From contig CM019217.1 in NCBI GenBank assembly GCA_009741485.1, forward strand, positions 33,613,485-33,677,484: a stretch of DNA of 64,000 bases, in the 5' to 3' direction. Within the stretch, counting starts at the first letter, position 1, and each line of letters starts with the position of its first letter. The translations under genes were made by a program, and so were the position numbers. This document shows, in pieces, positions 12,001 to 24,195 of this stretch. The DNA is from Malurus cyaneus samueli. Taxonomy: Eukaryota; Chordata; Aves; Passeriformes; Maluridae. Under the pieces are notes generated by a model, which had not been told where the DNA came from, ran no database searches, and saw nothing but the letters and a program-made list of their open reading frames with translations.

Positions 12001-14471
12001 AATTACTTATGGTCATATTCATTTAGCTTCAATTACCAAATGGAAAGTTATGATGTAAATGATGAAAACATAGAATAGGTTTTATCGGTAGCGTTAATGA
12101 AGATGAAGAAACTTCAGAAGCATATGTTTGTACTATACTGATTTAGCAATTAATTTATTAAATAGAAATTCCATGTTAAAATATTTCAGATTTTTACCCA
12201 TATCAATAAAGCTGGAACACAATGTAATTTAAACATTAGTCTGTCACTCAGAGAACACCAGCCTAGGCATAACTTGGACAAGTTCCAGACCATTGTTAAA
12301 ATAAATATATTTTTACTCTTTTATGCTTATTTATTCAAATAGATCATCCTTCAATGCTTGATACATAAAGATTCCGAAACAGCAGTTACTACCATTTAAT
12401 GACTAAATGACTTAATCCACAGACAAGCTGCAACAAGCACAGCTTTATGCATGAAATTGTTTAACTGGGTTCACTTCAGCTGTCACCAGGGCTATGGCCA
12501 CAATACAAATATTCTTTAACACAAACTTCTTGTACAAGCTTTTCCTGTAAGACATTCCTTCATTTCCTTTATTGAAATTTATAATTCAGGGTGTGTGATA
12601 GTACAGTGGTTAAAAAAAAAAAAGCACTTATGAATAAATAGGAGATTTCCAATGAATAGTGACTACCAAAAATATTGACAAAGAACTTAGACTTGCACTT
12701 GATGTCAGTGGGCTCTTCTGTATATTTCTTCATCATCAGAGATCATTCAAATCCACTAAAGTATCTATAAAGACACTTTCTAAATGCACATTGTAAAACA
12801 CAAAAGAATGTGCAGTTATAAAAGTCATAAAGGATGGCTGTACCATAAAAACTGTGTCTGTGATAAATGAAGATTTCTAAATCTAAGTCAATGAAAACCA
12901 TTAAAATACAGTGTTCCATTAAATTTTCTATTTATCACACAATAAGAGAAATCCCAACATTTTAGTTACAAGCACTTTTTTTTGTATTTGTAAGAAACTA
13001 GAAAAAATAAGTTTCAGATATTTTTATTTTCCTCACAAAATATATATAATTTTCCTTGCTTGATCTACTCAGGCTTAACAAGGCAAAAGAGAAAAAATTT
13101 GAAATTATAGTTTGATAATAACATGAACTATCTTCAGTGCACCTTCCAGGGCAGAGTTGTTGGAATGTTTGTATTTCTGCCCTGAACTGCTTTACAGCTT
13201 CAAGATATGATAGTTACATAACATGTTATCACTAAGAGTATTGATGGGAATTAATTTCTGCATAGGCCAGTAATGAAGGCAAAAAAGTTCTTAGTCTTTC
13301 ATACACAGTTATTGAAAGTCTGATCATGTCCCTTTGAAATACTACTACACCTTTAGGGTAAAGCTCAAAGGAATTTTGGAAAGTCTTGTCCTTTTTACTG
13401 GCCACACTCACCACCCAGTTCTAGGGAAGGACAGAGGTGCAGCAAACAGCATGCTACTGGGTCAGTCTGCAGCATATCCAGCTGCAGATATTTTAGGAGT
13501 ATCAGCACCTGTCATAAACAAAAAGATCTTCCATCTTAAGCTGAGAACACTAACAGGAGGCAGATAATTGGGTTCATGGGTATAGGAGGACTGACTGTCA
13601 AAACCTCAGGGTTCGAACTTTCAAGTAGAAGTTTGCTATTTGCCAGCTGCAATACAGTCTGATTGTAGATTTTTCTAACCTCTGGTATAAAAGTAGCATG
13701 TTCCAAATATTCCAATTTTTAGAAACATAAGACAAAAACACAAATCCTATCTTTGCTAGAGGAAAGATCCTCTAAGTGAGAGAAGATCCAGGAGATGAAG
13801 CAACTGGATGGAGACAATTGCTAGGGTCAGCCAAGGTCCTTAGCTAACAATGCCCAAGATGAGTAAGTACAAGCAGCACAGGAGCAGTACAACATTCTGC
13901 CCACCCCTCCTGGAACAGCAGCAATCCCTGTGCAGGGGAAGTGGGCTTTACTAAACATATCCCTGCTGGGGTTGTCTGTTGGGGAGACAGAGATGAAGGG
14001 GGCAATGTGATTGAGATTAACAAGTAGGGGAAAATATCTGGTCTAGTTAGTTCTTAAACAAATCAACAGATCAATTGTGCATTGTTCATAACATCTCACT
14101 TGTTCAAGCACCTGAAAACTTGGGCATCACATATATTTTATAATTATGGTTTCAGTACCATATCTGCATATCACTTTCAAGTAAAATTCATGTGTCTTTT
14201 TTTAAATGCAAGTAATTTCAACCATATAAAGCATATATTCTGTCTTGGAATACAAACAGACATAACCAGAATTTTTAAATTATGGAGAAAAGGAACACTA
14301 AGATTTTTCTGTCTTACAAAACAGAGACTTTTACTAAAGTATATATTGTATATATTTTAGTCCCATATTGCAGTAACCATTGTCTGCTTACCAGTTTTTC
14401 CTTTGTGTCTTCCAACATGAAAAAAGGCAGCAACAACAGAACTTTGGGAAAAATTCAGTTCTGAGTCTTAC

Positions 14472-14537
14472 CAGGATTCTGCTCAAGCACAGGGATTGTT
14501 GCTCTGCCCTCCTGCTCCTGATTTGCAATTTCCACAG
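14472..14537 (-). other. Candidate internal exon (unconfirmed)
   Basis: On the minus strand a moderate acceptor (AGATCCTACAG) precedes 66 nt that end at a CTG|GTAAGA donor. Two frames are open. The frame that starts with two bases and ends with one reads VEIANQEQEGRATIPVLEQ; it has a stop just upstream of the acceptor and another soon after the donor. A second frame reads LWKLQIRSRRAEQQ. Neither is recognised. The surrounding 133-codon open frame (14388-14789) uses the second frame and looks like chance. The acceptor is the weak point of this candidate. Confidence 0.13.
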
Positions 14538-16354
14538 CTGTAGGATCTTAGAAGCACATAGGAATCTCTGCACTGTATTGCCAGAATAAACTGAGAACAT
14601 TCTGGAAAGAACTGGCAGAAGCTTCCTGAGATCATGGTTTAAAAAGATATTTTTATTTCCAGTGTTTCTGGCTACTTGAGAGTAGAACCATCCACTTTCT
14701 GCTATAACAATCAAGTCATTGCTTCCAAGGCTGTCAGTTATGTGAATTAAAAAAAAAAATCTGCCTAAATGACTCATGCTTCTGTACAATCTTCAGACAG
14801 TGACATCCGCATCTCAGATCTCCACCTTCTCTTGTTGCTGCATCCCTTGCAGACCCTCCAAAAACTCTCCAAATGGAAGTAGCAGAGAAACTCACACTAA
14901 TTTCTTTCTTTTGGGGACTATTTTAACTAGATGAGCCTGGGGACAAGAGGCGAACCAGCTAAGAACCCTGGTAGATACCAGCCTGTTAATTTCCCCTTTT
15001 ATTATGGTCAGTTACTATGCCTTCACTCCACTCAAATAGCAGCAAATTTAATAGGGAGGTGTGGCCACAGACCCATCAGGTGTTGTGATGGTTGCTGCTC
15101 GCCCCCATGTGCAAAAGACTATTTGCCCACCTGTGGATGATTGTTTTACTAGGCCTTGTGTTCCCTCAAAATAAAGTGTTTCTTGAAAAACATAACAAAT
15201 ATTATATCCAAAACCATAGATAGAAACAAGTATTGCTCAAATATGTAAAGAAAAAGATTTAAATACAGTTCCAAATTGGCTTAATGAATAATATCATATA
15301 AACTTTCAATCACAAAAACTTCATTTCGGTCCTAATAAGGGCTTTAACTTTCATTGTACATCACATTGTGTGAAATATATAAAATTATATTAAATTTGTA
15401 CTAAAATTTGAGTGACCCTTTCACTGCAATGTAAGGAAACTTTCTCATAGCTTACAGAGATAAGATTACTTACATTTTCAAGGTCAGATATTCCAGAAAG
15501 GCAACTATTTTTCCTTAAGGCTTTCCTGGTGGTGTCTCTGCATGAGAGGTGTATGCCAGCTAAGGGAGAATGTTGATGCATCCAGAAGAAATCACACTCC
15601 GCTGCTAATCCATGTTCTTGACAGATGATTGCCACATAATTAAGAGAACCAACAGTGATGCATCACGTGGTTAGAATAACATGGAAATTCATTCTACCAT
15701 CCATAACGCTTATATAAATGCAAATCACCTTTTGGGGAGCTTGTTTTTTGTTTTGGTTGTTGATTTTTTTTTTTTTTTCCTTCTTTTCTGGACAATCACC
15801 TGGATTTATTAGCAGTCTGCAGTAGCATTCAGCATAATAAAATTTAAGTTATTAGGTATACACCACTGAGATCAAATCCACCTCAGGTTTCCTGCAGCCT
15901 CCATATGAAGTTAACTTAAACCTCTGTTCATTTATTTTATTATTTCATAATAAACCGTTGGAATGAGATGAAAATTCAGTTCATCTCTAAGGCCTGCAGT
16001 ATGTCAGACACAAAATATTAGTGTAGTGTCAGGTAATTTTGACTCCTGCATACAATAATCTCTTAAACATAAATTGTTTTCTATAAACTATCAAGCAAAT
16101 ATAAAAGACAAATATTCATAAAGTATCTCATAACCTTTGTAGAGTTACAAGATAAGCAAGAAAGTAAGGCAAAAATAAAGACACGTTTCTGAGTATCAAT
16201 TATAAATATTTGTTCAGAACTAATTTCTCTGATTTCTCTGTAACCCAGAAAGCAACAGCAGGGATTTGTGACATTTTTATTTCGACTACCTAAGCTTTTT
16301 CTGCTGATACTTCATTACAATTAGCAATCTATCATGCACACACAATTAATAATT

Positions 16355-16400
16355 CTTTACATATCTGGGGGGCAATAATTAGCCCCCCAGATATGTAAAG
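16355..16400. repeat. Perfect 19-bp inverted repeat (hairpin), 8-nt loop
   Basis: The left arm at 16355-16373 (CTTTACATATCTGGGGGGC) is exactly reverse-complemented at 16382-16400, with the loop AATAATTA between. Just outside, ATAATT on the left and AATTAT on the right could extend the stem past a small bulge. The six-G/six-C inner stem is striking in AT-rich DNA. It could be a relic of a short inverted-repeat transposon, a recent palindromic duplication, or a transcribed hairpin. Nothing else nearby identifies it. Confidence 0.95.
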
Positions 16401-16722
16401 CGATGCAATTATCATAATTTTTTTTTAAACTGAACGCCACTGCCTACATATGTACATGCTTACAAAGACTCATACCAAAAATTCTTCTAGAACCTAGAAT
16501 ACATATCAGGAAGGAAGGTACCAAAACCACATGTCTATTCTATATCACTAGCTGACTCACTGAGTCTCACTGAGTCCTAATGATCTTGCCAAATGAATAT
16601 TAATATGTTTAATCTGCCACGTCATCTTGTATTACATGTCCATATTTTACATTTATTATTTTATTAACATTAAAAATTGATGTGTTCGTATTACCCATCG
16701 GTGTCTAAAGTCCAAACCTTAC

Positions 16723-16928
16723 CTACCACACAAGGTAATGCACAGCCATGTGCTCAGGAACCAGGATTTCCTCCTATTTAGCAAGCCCACGGACCAATGA
16801 TTCTGGGCTCCCAGCCAGCTGTGCACAGCATCCACACATGACTTGTGTGCCCCCAGCAATCTAAAGACTGCTGGTGCTTTGTGGGGACATACCAAAACAG
16901 GGATGGTAAGCAGCACAGAGAAACACAT
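16723..16928 (-). other. Candidate coding exon with ATG and hydrophobic start
   Basis: On the minus strand an ATG frame begins at 16928 with MCFSVLLTIPVLVCPHKAP, a short hydrophobic signal-like start. It stays open for about 69 codons and ends at a TAG|GTAAGG donor after 16723; in genomic sequence the next in-frame codon is the stop inside that donor. The patch is less AT-rich than its flanks. An alternative acceptor-like run (ATGTCCCCACAAAG) lies inside it. I recognise no family, and it may be chance or an old repeat. Confidence 0.13.
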
Positions 16929-18406
16929 ATGAGGGACTTTGAAAATTGCCTGCTATGACATTGCTACTGTCAGTAAGATTTTCACCAAATGTGGGTGGTT
17001 TTCACCAAAGGAAGAATCTGAGGAAAGTCATTCAAACTTGTTTTTGTGCCAAATGACAATTTTCTCCCACTGAATGAAACAAATGAAAGAATTTCAGGAA
17101 AAAAAAGATTTGACCTGAGATTCAAGTCTGACAAGGCTTGAAAGAACAGATTCACAATCACAATTCTAAACACAAAATGAAAAGGCATGAAAAAATACTG
17201 AAATTATCACTATCATTTGACCAAGAAGGAAACAAAAATGCAGCAAAAGAGGAAGATCTTTATCATGATACAGCTGCATTAATATTTAGGGGAATACTTG
17301 TTACCATTCTTTTCCTAAGCACCTTCTAATAATTTGGAACCCTTCTGCCTAATTTAAGTGCTATAAATAATTTCATCTACCTGTATGTTTCCTCAACTTA
17401 GTTCAAGTAAAATGTTATTTCAGAGAATGGATAGTACAAGGAATTTGCTATGAAAAGAGCATGGAGAGTTTATAGTTTCTAAGGCCTAGGGAATCCTTAA
17501 CTATATCTCCAAGACTGTATTAAGCAGGTAACAAAGTAGGACCTCACTGGACCTGCACAGGCCAGATAAAAGATGATACTGCAGGGATCAGGAGAACCAA
17601 AAGTGACCTGAGTAAGATTTGGGACTCTCTGGAACTCAGTAAAATATTGGGGACTTCCTTTACTCCAAACATTAGAGAACCAGAATGCAGGTCTGCTTTC
17701 TTTTTGCCGACCTTTCCTAATATTGGTTCTATTTTTTCTTTATTTTGTCATACGCTTCCAAAAGCTTTTCATAAATTCTCTAACCTTTTTATGAAAATGA
17801 ATTAGTTTTCCTTTTATGCTTTCCTTATTTTCTTCCTTTCCAGTCTAACTAATGCTGACACAATATTTTGTTGCTTTCCTTCTTTTTTGGGAGCTTTTTT
17901 TTTTTCTCTTTATTTCTCTTCACTTGGAGATGTGATCAGTCATGCCTTAACCAGTGTGCTTTTAAAGACTGTTCAGCTGTGTTCCATTTTGGCAAAATAT
18001 TCTTATTCATTTTTCACATACTAACTAAATTTCTCAATGCATTTCAAATTTGCTTTCCCAAATTCTAAAATTCCTGTGTGGCTATATGCAGTCAGAGCTA
18101 TTCCTTCTAGGCTGAATCCAAGAAGGCTGCTAACCCTGATATTAAGTACGATTTCAGTTAACTCATTACAGATTATTTTCTGAAAGTTTTCAATGACCTT
18201 TCAGTCATTTACATTTTCTTGCAATTAAATTTTCCTATGTCATTTAAACCTCCCAAAGCATTGTACCTTAGGAAAGCAAATGCTCAGTCATACCACAAAT
18301 ATTCAATCATACTACATCTATTGAAAACATGGTATAAACAGTTCATTTCAAGCAAATGCATATTGATAAAAATAACCATTAAGTAACTATGTAGATAAAG
18401 TAAAGC

Positions 18407-18423
18407 ATATATATATATATATA
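18407..18423. repeat. (AT)n microsatellite
   Basis: A pure alternating AT run of 17 bases, followed by a short imperfect ATAC/ATATAA continuation. It is a typical short simple repeat. Confidence 0.95.
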
Positions 18424-19568
18424 CATATAAAATGAACAAACACAAATTTACTATTTCACAATTTTTTTTTTTGCAAAGTTTTTGAGTTATTATTCAGATA
18501 GTACCATTATTATGTTTGGCACTTTACAGATGTCTCCAAAAATGAGGTCACTGCCTTGAAGAGCTTATAATTAACCCCCTGTGAATTATATAATGTCATT
18601 GAGGATAGTGTATCTGTCTGCCTGTGAGCTGTACTGACAATATTATTCAGGGTTACATATTATATATTTGTATTACTTTGGGTTCCAGTTTGCGTGTTAT
18701 CTAACATAAAAATAAAAACAAGTGCATGGCTGAAGATTTAAGAAACAATTCTAGCCAGATAACTGCTTTCTCATTTGCTTTTTCATAGATGGAAGCAAAG
18801 TGAATGGGTTACCAAGACAACCGTTTCATAAAATCAGATTGTCAAAATCTGTTAGGAAAAAAGTAGTCTATAATATGAGCCTTTGGCTAAATGAAATCAT
18901 CTGATATGATGGAACTCTAAAATTACCTTATAATTTCAATTAAAACAAGTTGCACCCATTCAGTCTTGCATGCTGACCACAATCATAGCAGTTGTCATTC
19001 TTCAAATAAATAGTCAAAGTCTAGGTAGCAGATCTACTAATTCTTTTCCCTTCTCTGTTCTTCAATAATATTTTTCTTTGTGCTGACCACCATAACTGAA
19101 AGAATGTTTTTGCAAAGCTAGCAGAAAAATGTTAACATTTTCCCAGCCAAAAAGCTGAACTGAAGGCATTGTTTAGTATTCACAATATCACTTCTATCTT
19201 TCTTTGCCATGTCTAGGCAACTACGAGTTAGATCCTGTGTATATAAACCAAACAGAAGAGTGTGAGAAGACTAAAGGCTTTGAAATTTCCATTTATTTTT
19301 GTCACATCATTTTTGCTTTTGTTTTTCAAGTACTCTCATTTAAAAGCAGTGTAATTTTTTCACTGGCCAATACTACTAACTTGCAACCAGTATTAGTATC
19401 AAATTAATGATATAGTGAAATCATCATAAACAATCTCCCAGGAGTGTATGCCATTTTTGTGACAATAGTCCTGTGTGTTAACCTCTTGACCACTGGAAGG
19501 AAAAATAATAATTGTAATTTTAAAAAGCTAAAGTTTATTTCTCTTTGTTTATATATGGACTACATGCA

Positions 19569-19588
19569 TTTTTACATGCATGTAAAAA
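19569..19588. repeat. 20-bp perfect palindrome
   Basis: TTTTTACATGCATGTAAAAA is a complete dyad with no spacer. An extra TACATGCA copy lies immediately to the left at 19561-19568. It could be a binding site for a dimeric factor or a chance event in AT-rich DNA. Confidence 0.9.
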
Positions 19589-21607
19589 ACATTTTGTATA
19601 TTAAAACACAAAAATACACACACAGGTTCTTAAAATAATGTGCTGTTTATTTCACAATGCTTCTCCTATAAAAACATTTAGGCTTAACTGCAGCTTATGA
19701 AACATTCTGATTTTTCTTTTGGTAGGTTTCTAGAATCTCTGGAAAACACTAAGAGCTCCAGATGGAAGAATTTTTTAAAAGCTTGATTCAAGAGTCTTCT
19801 AAATTTTGGCAGATAAATGCTGCATATGTTGTGTGGAGGTGATCTCCTGTGGGGGACAGGAAGATGATCCCTTAATGCACATTCACCAACTGTCATAAGG
19901 CTGAAAAGAATATACACGTATTGTGCAAAGATACTTAGCAAAATTTCAAACCCCTGTTTTTTCCATGCAAAAGCTAAAAATCAGTGTTAAAAGTGAACTG
20001 TCATGTTCTTCAGGGGATGAATTAAACATGCTGTTAAGTGTATACACCATTGAGGAAAAAAAGTGGTCCTTTTTAACACATATTTATATAACTCTCTTTA
20101 AAAAAACAGACTTCTAACAGCATGTTTTATTGAAGGAGAAAAAAACCCCCAACTCTGAACATACCAGCATCACATGCAACAATATAGCTGATATTTTCAG
20201 ACTAAGAGAAGATACAATTCTAAACTAAAATAACCAGACTAAAATAATTCTGTTTAAACAGTGGCAGTACACTACCACTGGACAGCACCTCTCCACTTAA
20301 AAGGTTTACTGATTTAGATGCTTTAAAAATATTTTCAGATCTGTGGCCTAAATATGTGGAAAAAAAACACAGAAAGAAAATAAATTCATCATTTTTCATG
20401 GGAATTTTTTATTGCAAAAAACTACAGAGGTTCCACTGAGACAAAAATAGGCTTAGAAATAATTCAGTTGTGCCACTTGTTGTTGACCATACACAGAACA
20501 TATAAAGTTCCCTCTTTATCAAATAGATCAAATCTTAATACCAGGCAGAAGTGGCATAGCCCATAGCACTATTTTAGAGAAATAAATGGGGTTTTCCATA
20601 GAAACCAATTAACCCTCTTAGAGGATGTGGGATAAGTAGGATCCTCATTGCAAATGGGGACCTCAAGGAGATGGAGACGTAAGTCTCACCACTATTCTGT
20701 AAACTCTTTTATTGCAGTTGTCAAGTTCTTCCCTTATCTGCAGAGTCACACGCAAGATGGGCAAACAGCTTTTGAAATGCGAAAATCATTAACATCTAAC
20801 AGAGACAACCACACCATATAAATGGCTTTGAAAAAATGGCTCAGACCCCTTGGAGAGACTAAACACTCACACCTCCCTCGGGTCACTAAACAAAGCCTGT
20901 ACCATATCATTCTTCCTTAGCCAGATAAATTATATACACAACACAAAACCCAAATATACAATAGCTGGATCTTTCTTATACAACCACCAAGGTCCCACGG
21001 ATAACCTCCAGACAGATAGAGAAACCCATCAAGGCAAACAGCCTCAATATTTTCATTGCCTATCACAATTTTGTGGAATATAAAGCAGGCAGCAAAACAT
21101 TTCCCATCAATTACTGCTCTTAAAGAATACATAAAAAATTTTTAGATCCAAATCATAGGAATTATTCTAGATAAATAGACATGCTTCATGCATATACTGT
21201 ATCACCCTACAGCTCAAATAATATTTTCTGAGTGGTAACCTTAAACACTTTAAAAAATTCAAAGCAAATAAACATATTTTTCTTTAAAAATGTCAAGATT
21301 AGTTTCGAAATGGCATAAGCCTATTGTTAATCATTTAACAACAAAATTTTGTTGCTATGTAGTTAATTTTTAAAGCATTTTGAGCCTTTAATACAATTTT
21401 TAACAAACATGAATTACATCCCAATTACGGATTATTTTAAAATTCTAAAAACAGAAACTGAAATAAATCCTTTCACGCAGAAGCCATTCAATGGGCACCT
21501 TGACACAATGTTAAACACAAAATTCTGGATTGTTTTCCCAAAAATCAAAGCAAGCAAGCATCCTATTTATTCAAGATTATTTTTAGGAATGTCCTTGTTT
21601 AATTCAG

Positions 21608-21681
21608 GCCAGACACCCTATTGTAGAGGCTACGAAACCTATTGTTGGCACCATAAAATATACAAACATCTTTGAAACAAG
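21608..21681 (+). other. Candidate internal exon (unconfirmed)
   Basis: A reasonable acceptor (CCTTGTTTAATTCAG) precedes 74 nt that end at AAG|GTGAGG, eight of nine consensus donor bases. Only one frame is open through it, starting in phase 0 with ARHPIVEATKPIVG and ending with two bases of a codon. In the genomic reading a stop lies about 24 nt upstream and another directly after the donor, so the open frame is nearly limited to the exon. No family is recognised. Its end phase fits the start phase of the 55687-55723 candidate. Confidence 0.2.
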
Positions 21682-23009
21682 GTGAGGAAACTTTCCCTCA
21701 TTATGCACATTTTAAACCAATGAAAAAAATCTCTCTAGAGCAACCGAATAATTTCCCTCCTCTAATTCCTTCTACTTTCCTTAGTTAAAATGCCTTTGCG
21801 AAAGCAGTTCAGAGGAATTTGTTTGGAATGAACAACAAAATTGTTGAAGAACATGTAGAACATTAATAGCATTCATTAAAAAAATGCATTCATTTTATTT
21901 GATTGGATAGTCCTGCCTAGCTTACTTAGGATACAGTTAGATATAGGAGAAAAAGGCAAAAGCTGTTAAAACAGACATTTACCGATGTCTTCTCATTATC
22001 ATTGTCCTTCTCATTATCATCTATTTCTTTTGTTTACAAGGCCCTGTTAAGGCCATTTATCTCTGCAAGAGCAGACCATTTACTTTTGCTATCATTTCTG
22101 CATACTAAGAGGGAGAGAGCATTGCTGTTAACATATATCTTCAACAGACACCAAAATAAACTTGGTAACAGCAAGTGTATTTAAATAATTATAGTCTTAG
22201 AAAGAGTCTTCAACAGGTTTGGGTTTTTTTCTGCAATCAGCCAGACTATACCACAAGTATAATGTAGTGCCTAATCTTAGAAGAAATAGTAATACTAATG
22301 AAAAAGTAGCAAAAAATATCCATCTTAGGGTAGTTTGGGAATTATAGGTTACTGACAACAGTTTATTTTTTATTTAATGCCAAAAAAAAATTTAGGAACA
22401 ATAAATAAAATTGCCTAAAAATTGACACAGACTAAAATATTGGGTTGCAAAGAAATTTATAGAAGCTTCTCTTACACAATCAATTTAATTAGATTGATAT
22501 CATATCTAATTCAATGTTTTGGAGATAACCTTCAACAAAAAATTGAGTTGAGTAAAACTCCTTGTACTCAAAGGTACAAGAGATTGAGTAATTTGCATCC
22601 AATTTAAGATTTTTTTGATGGTCCCAAATTTTGCACATTGTACTTTTGGAAGCATTGGAAAATAAGGTCCACAAACATATGCACTACTACTTTTACGGGT
22701 GGTTATATTGAGATTTTATGTTAACATGATTGTCTTGAGATTTTAGCTTACTATATAGTGTTGAAACCAGTAAACCTCTTTTACTCAGAAGAAAACAGAA
22801 ATTAGTCTTCAAACCACCTTCAAAATAAGGTATAAAACTACTACATATTATAATCTAATCTGCTAATTCTGGCAAAAGTTTGGTTTTCAATAATGATCAT
22901 ATTTTAGTTCCGAAAGAAACTGTTCCACATGAGTTAAAAAGGCAGCCTTCATTAGGCAATACTCACAGCCTTAGGCTCCTGGTGTGTTATTGAGCAATGA
23001 TTGATATAT

Positions 23010-23014
23010 NNNNN
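23010..23014. other. Assembly gap (5 N)
   Basis: Five N bases lie between an ATATAT run and a T-rich run. The placeholder probably stands for an unresolved low-complexity tract whose true length is unknown. Confidence 1.
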
Positions 23015-23065
23015 TATTTTTTTTTTTTTACTAAGAAGATGATGGTTTAGTGATACAAGACATTA

Positions 23066-24195
23066 TAGAAAGGCCTGGATTGGAAGTTCATCTTAAATAT
23101 CGTTGAGTTCCAAACGCTCAGTCATGGGCACACCTTCCACTAGATCTGGTTGCAGAAAATCCCATCTGCCCTGGCCTTCAACATTCCCAGGGATGGGGCA
23201 TCCACAACTTCTCTGGGAAACCTTTTCCAGTGTCTCACCACCATCACAGTTAATAATTTCTCACCAACATCTTATCTAAAATTACTCTCTTTCAGTTTGA
23301 ATCTATTCCCTCTTGTCCTGTCAACACATGCTCACAAAAAGTCCCCCTCTGGCTTTCTCGTAGGATTATTTCAGTAACTGGAAGGCCATGATTCAGTCAT
23401 CTTGAACCCTTCAGCCTGAACACTCCCAATCCTCTCAGCCTTCCCTCAAAGGAATGGTGCTCCATCTCTTTAATTATCTTGGTGGCCTCCTCTGGACTCA
23501 CTCCAGCAGCTCCATGTCCTTCCTGCGACCCCAGAGCAGGATGGAGCACTGCAGGTGGGGTCTCACCAGAGCAGAGCAGAGAAGCAGAATCCCCTCCCTT
23601 GCCCTTGTGGCCACGCTGCTTTGGATGCAGCCCAAGTCATTGGCTGTCTGGGCTGTGAGTGCACATGTCTGGCTCATCTTTAGCCTCTCATCTCACCCCC
23701 AAGTCCTCATCAGCAGGGTTGCTCTCAATCTGTTCATCCCCCAGCCTGTGCTGATACCAGAGCTTGCCCCAACCCAGGTGCAGCACATTCCCTGTACTCG
23801 TGTAATTCCCTGCCACTCCTGTGCCTTAGCATAGATTCTAGAAGGATCTGTTCCATCATCTTCTCAGGCACAGAAAGGAGACTGACAGGCTCTCAGTAAT
23901 TCCCAGGGTCCCCGTTTCTACCCTTTTTAGAGATGAATACAATATTCCCTTTTACCCAGTCAGCCACGACTTCACCTGACTGCCATGACTTTTCCAACAT
24001 AAAGAATGGCTTGGCAACTACATCAACCAGTTCTCTCAGGACTCTGTGATGCCTCTCATGGGGTCCTACAGACAGTTATATTCCTGTTCTTCAGGTGGTT
24101 ATGGACCTGGTCTTTACTTACCGTGGCAAACTCTTCGCTCCCTCAGTCATCAGAGAGACATGGACAGCCATGCCTTCTGATACCCCAACAAGGAC
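23066..24195 (-). mobile_element. CR1 LINE, internally deleted, degraded
   Basis: Read on the minus strand, the right part (about 23830-24195) translates to CR1 reverse transcriptase N-terminal sequence: pieces such as ELVDVVAKPF, SWQSGEV, a KKG then DPGNY run, and MMEQILLE are visible, with stops between them. The left part (23066-23790) matches the CR1 3' region: the 'lightly packed' motifs CATGGGCACACCTTCCACTA and GATGGGGCATCCACAACTTC are typical of avian CR1 written in reverse. Most of the reverse transcriptase between these parts is missing, so there is an internal deletion near 23790-23830. No intact frame remains. Any open frame in it (for example 23454-23834 on +) is antisense and meaningless. 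Confidence 0.9.

Larger units (their letters stand above)
8118..16354. other. Unique AT-rich DNA, no confident gene
   Basis: No gene or intact repeat is recognised. A 28-bp copy of part of the 7.4-kb LTR sits at 9057-9084. A slightly GC-richer patch at 13780-14040 and another at 14930-15180 (ending in an AATAAA-bearing run near 15170) may be old repeats too decayed to name. Open frames of up to about 130 codons on the minus strand (8436-8810, 14388-14789) show no family resemblance. One exon-like island is listed at 14472-14537. Confidence 0.6.
16401..23009. other. Unique AT-rich DNA with small simple repeats
   Basis: No gene recognised. The stretch holds a short AT microsatellite (18407-18423), a 20-bp palindrome (19569-19588) and exon-like islands at 16723-16928 (-) and 21608-21681 (+). 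The remaining open frames are short and carry no recognisable motif. No mobile element large enough to name was seen. Confidence 0.6.

Noticed and set aside
20625..20681. Exon-like segment with GAC|GTAAGT donor
   Set aside because: The acceptor tract is short, and its phase cannot join the 21608 candidate.
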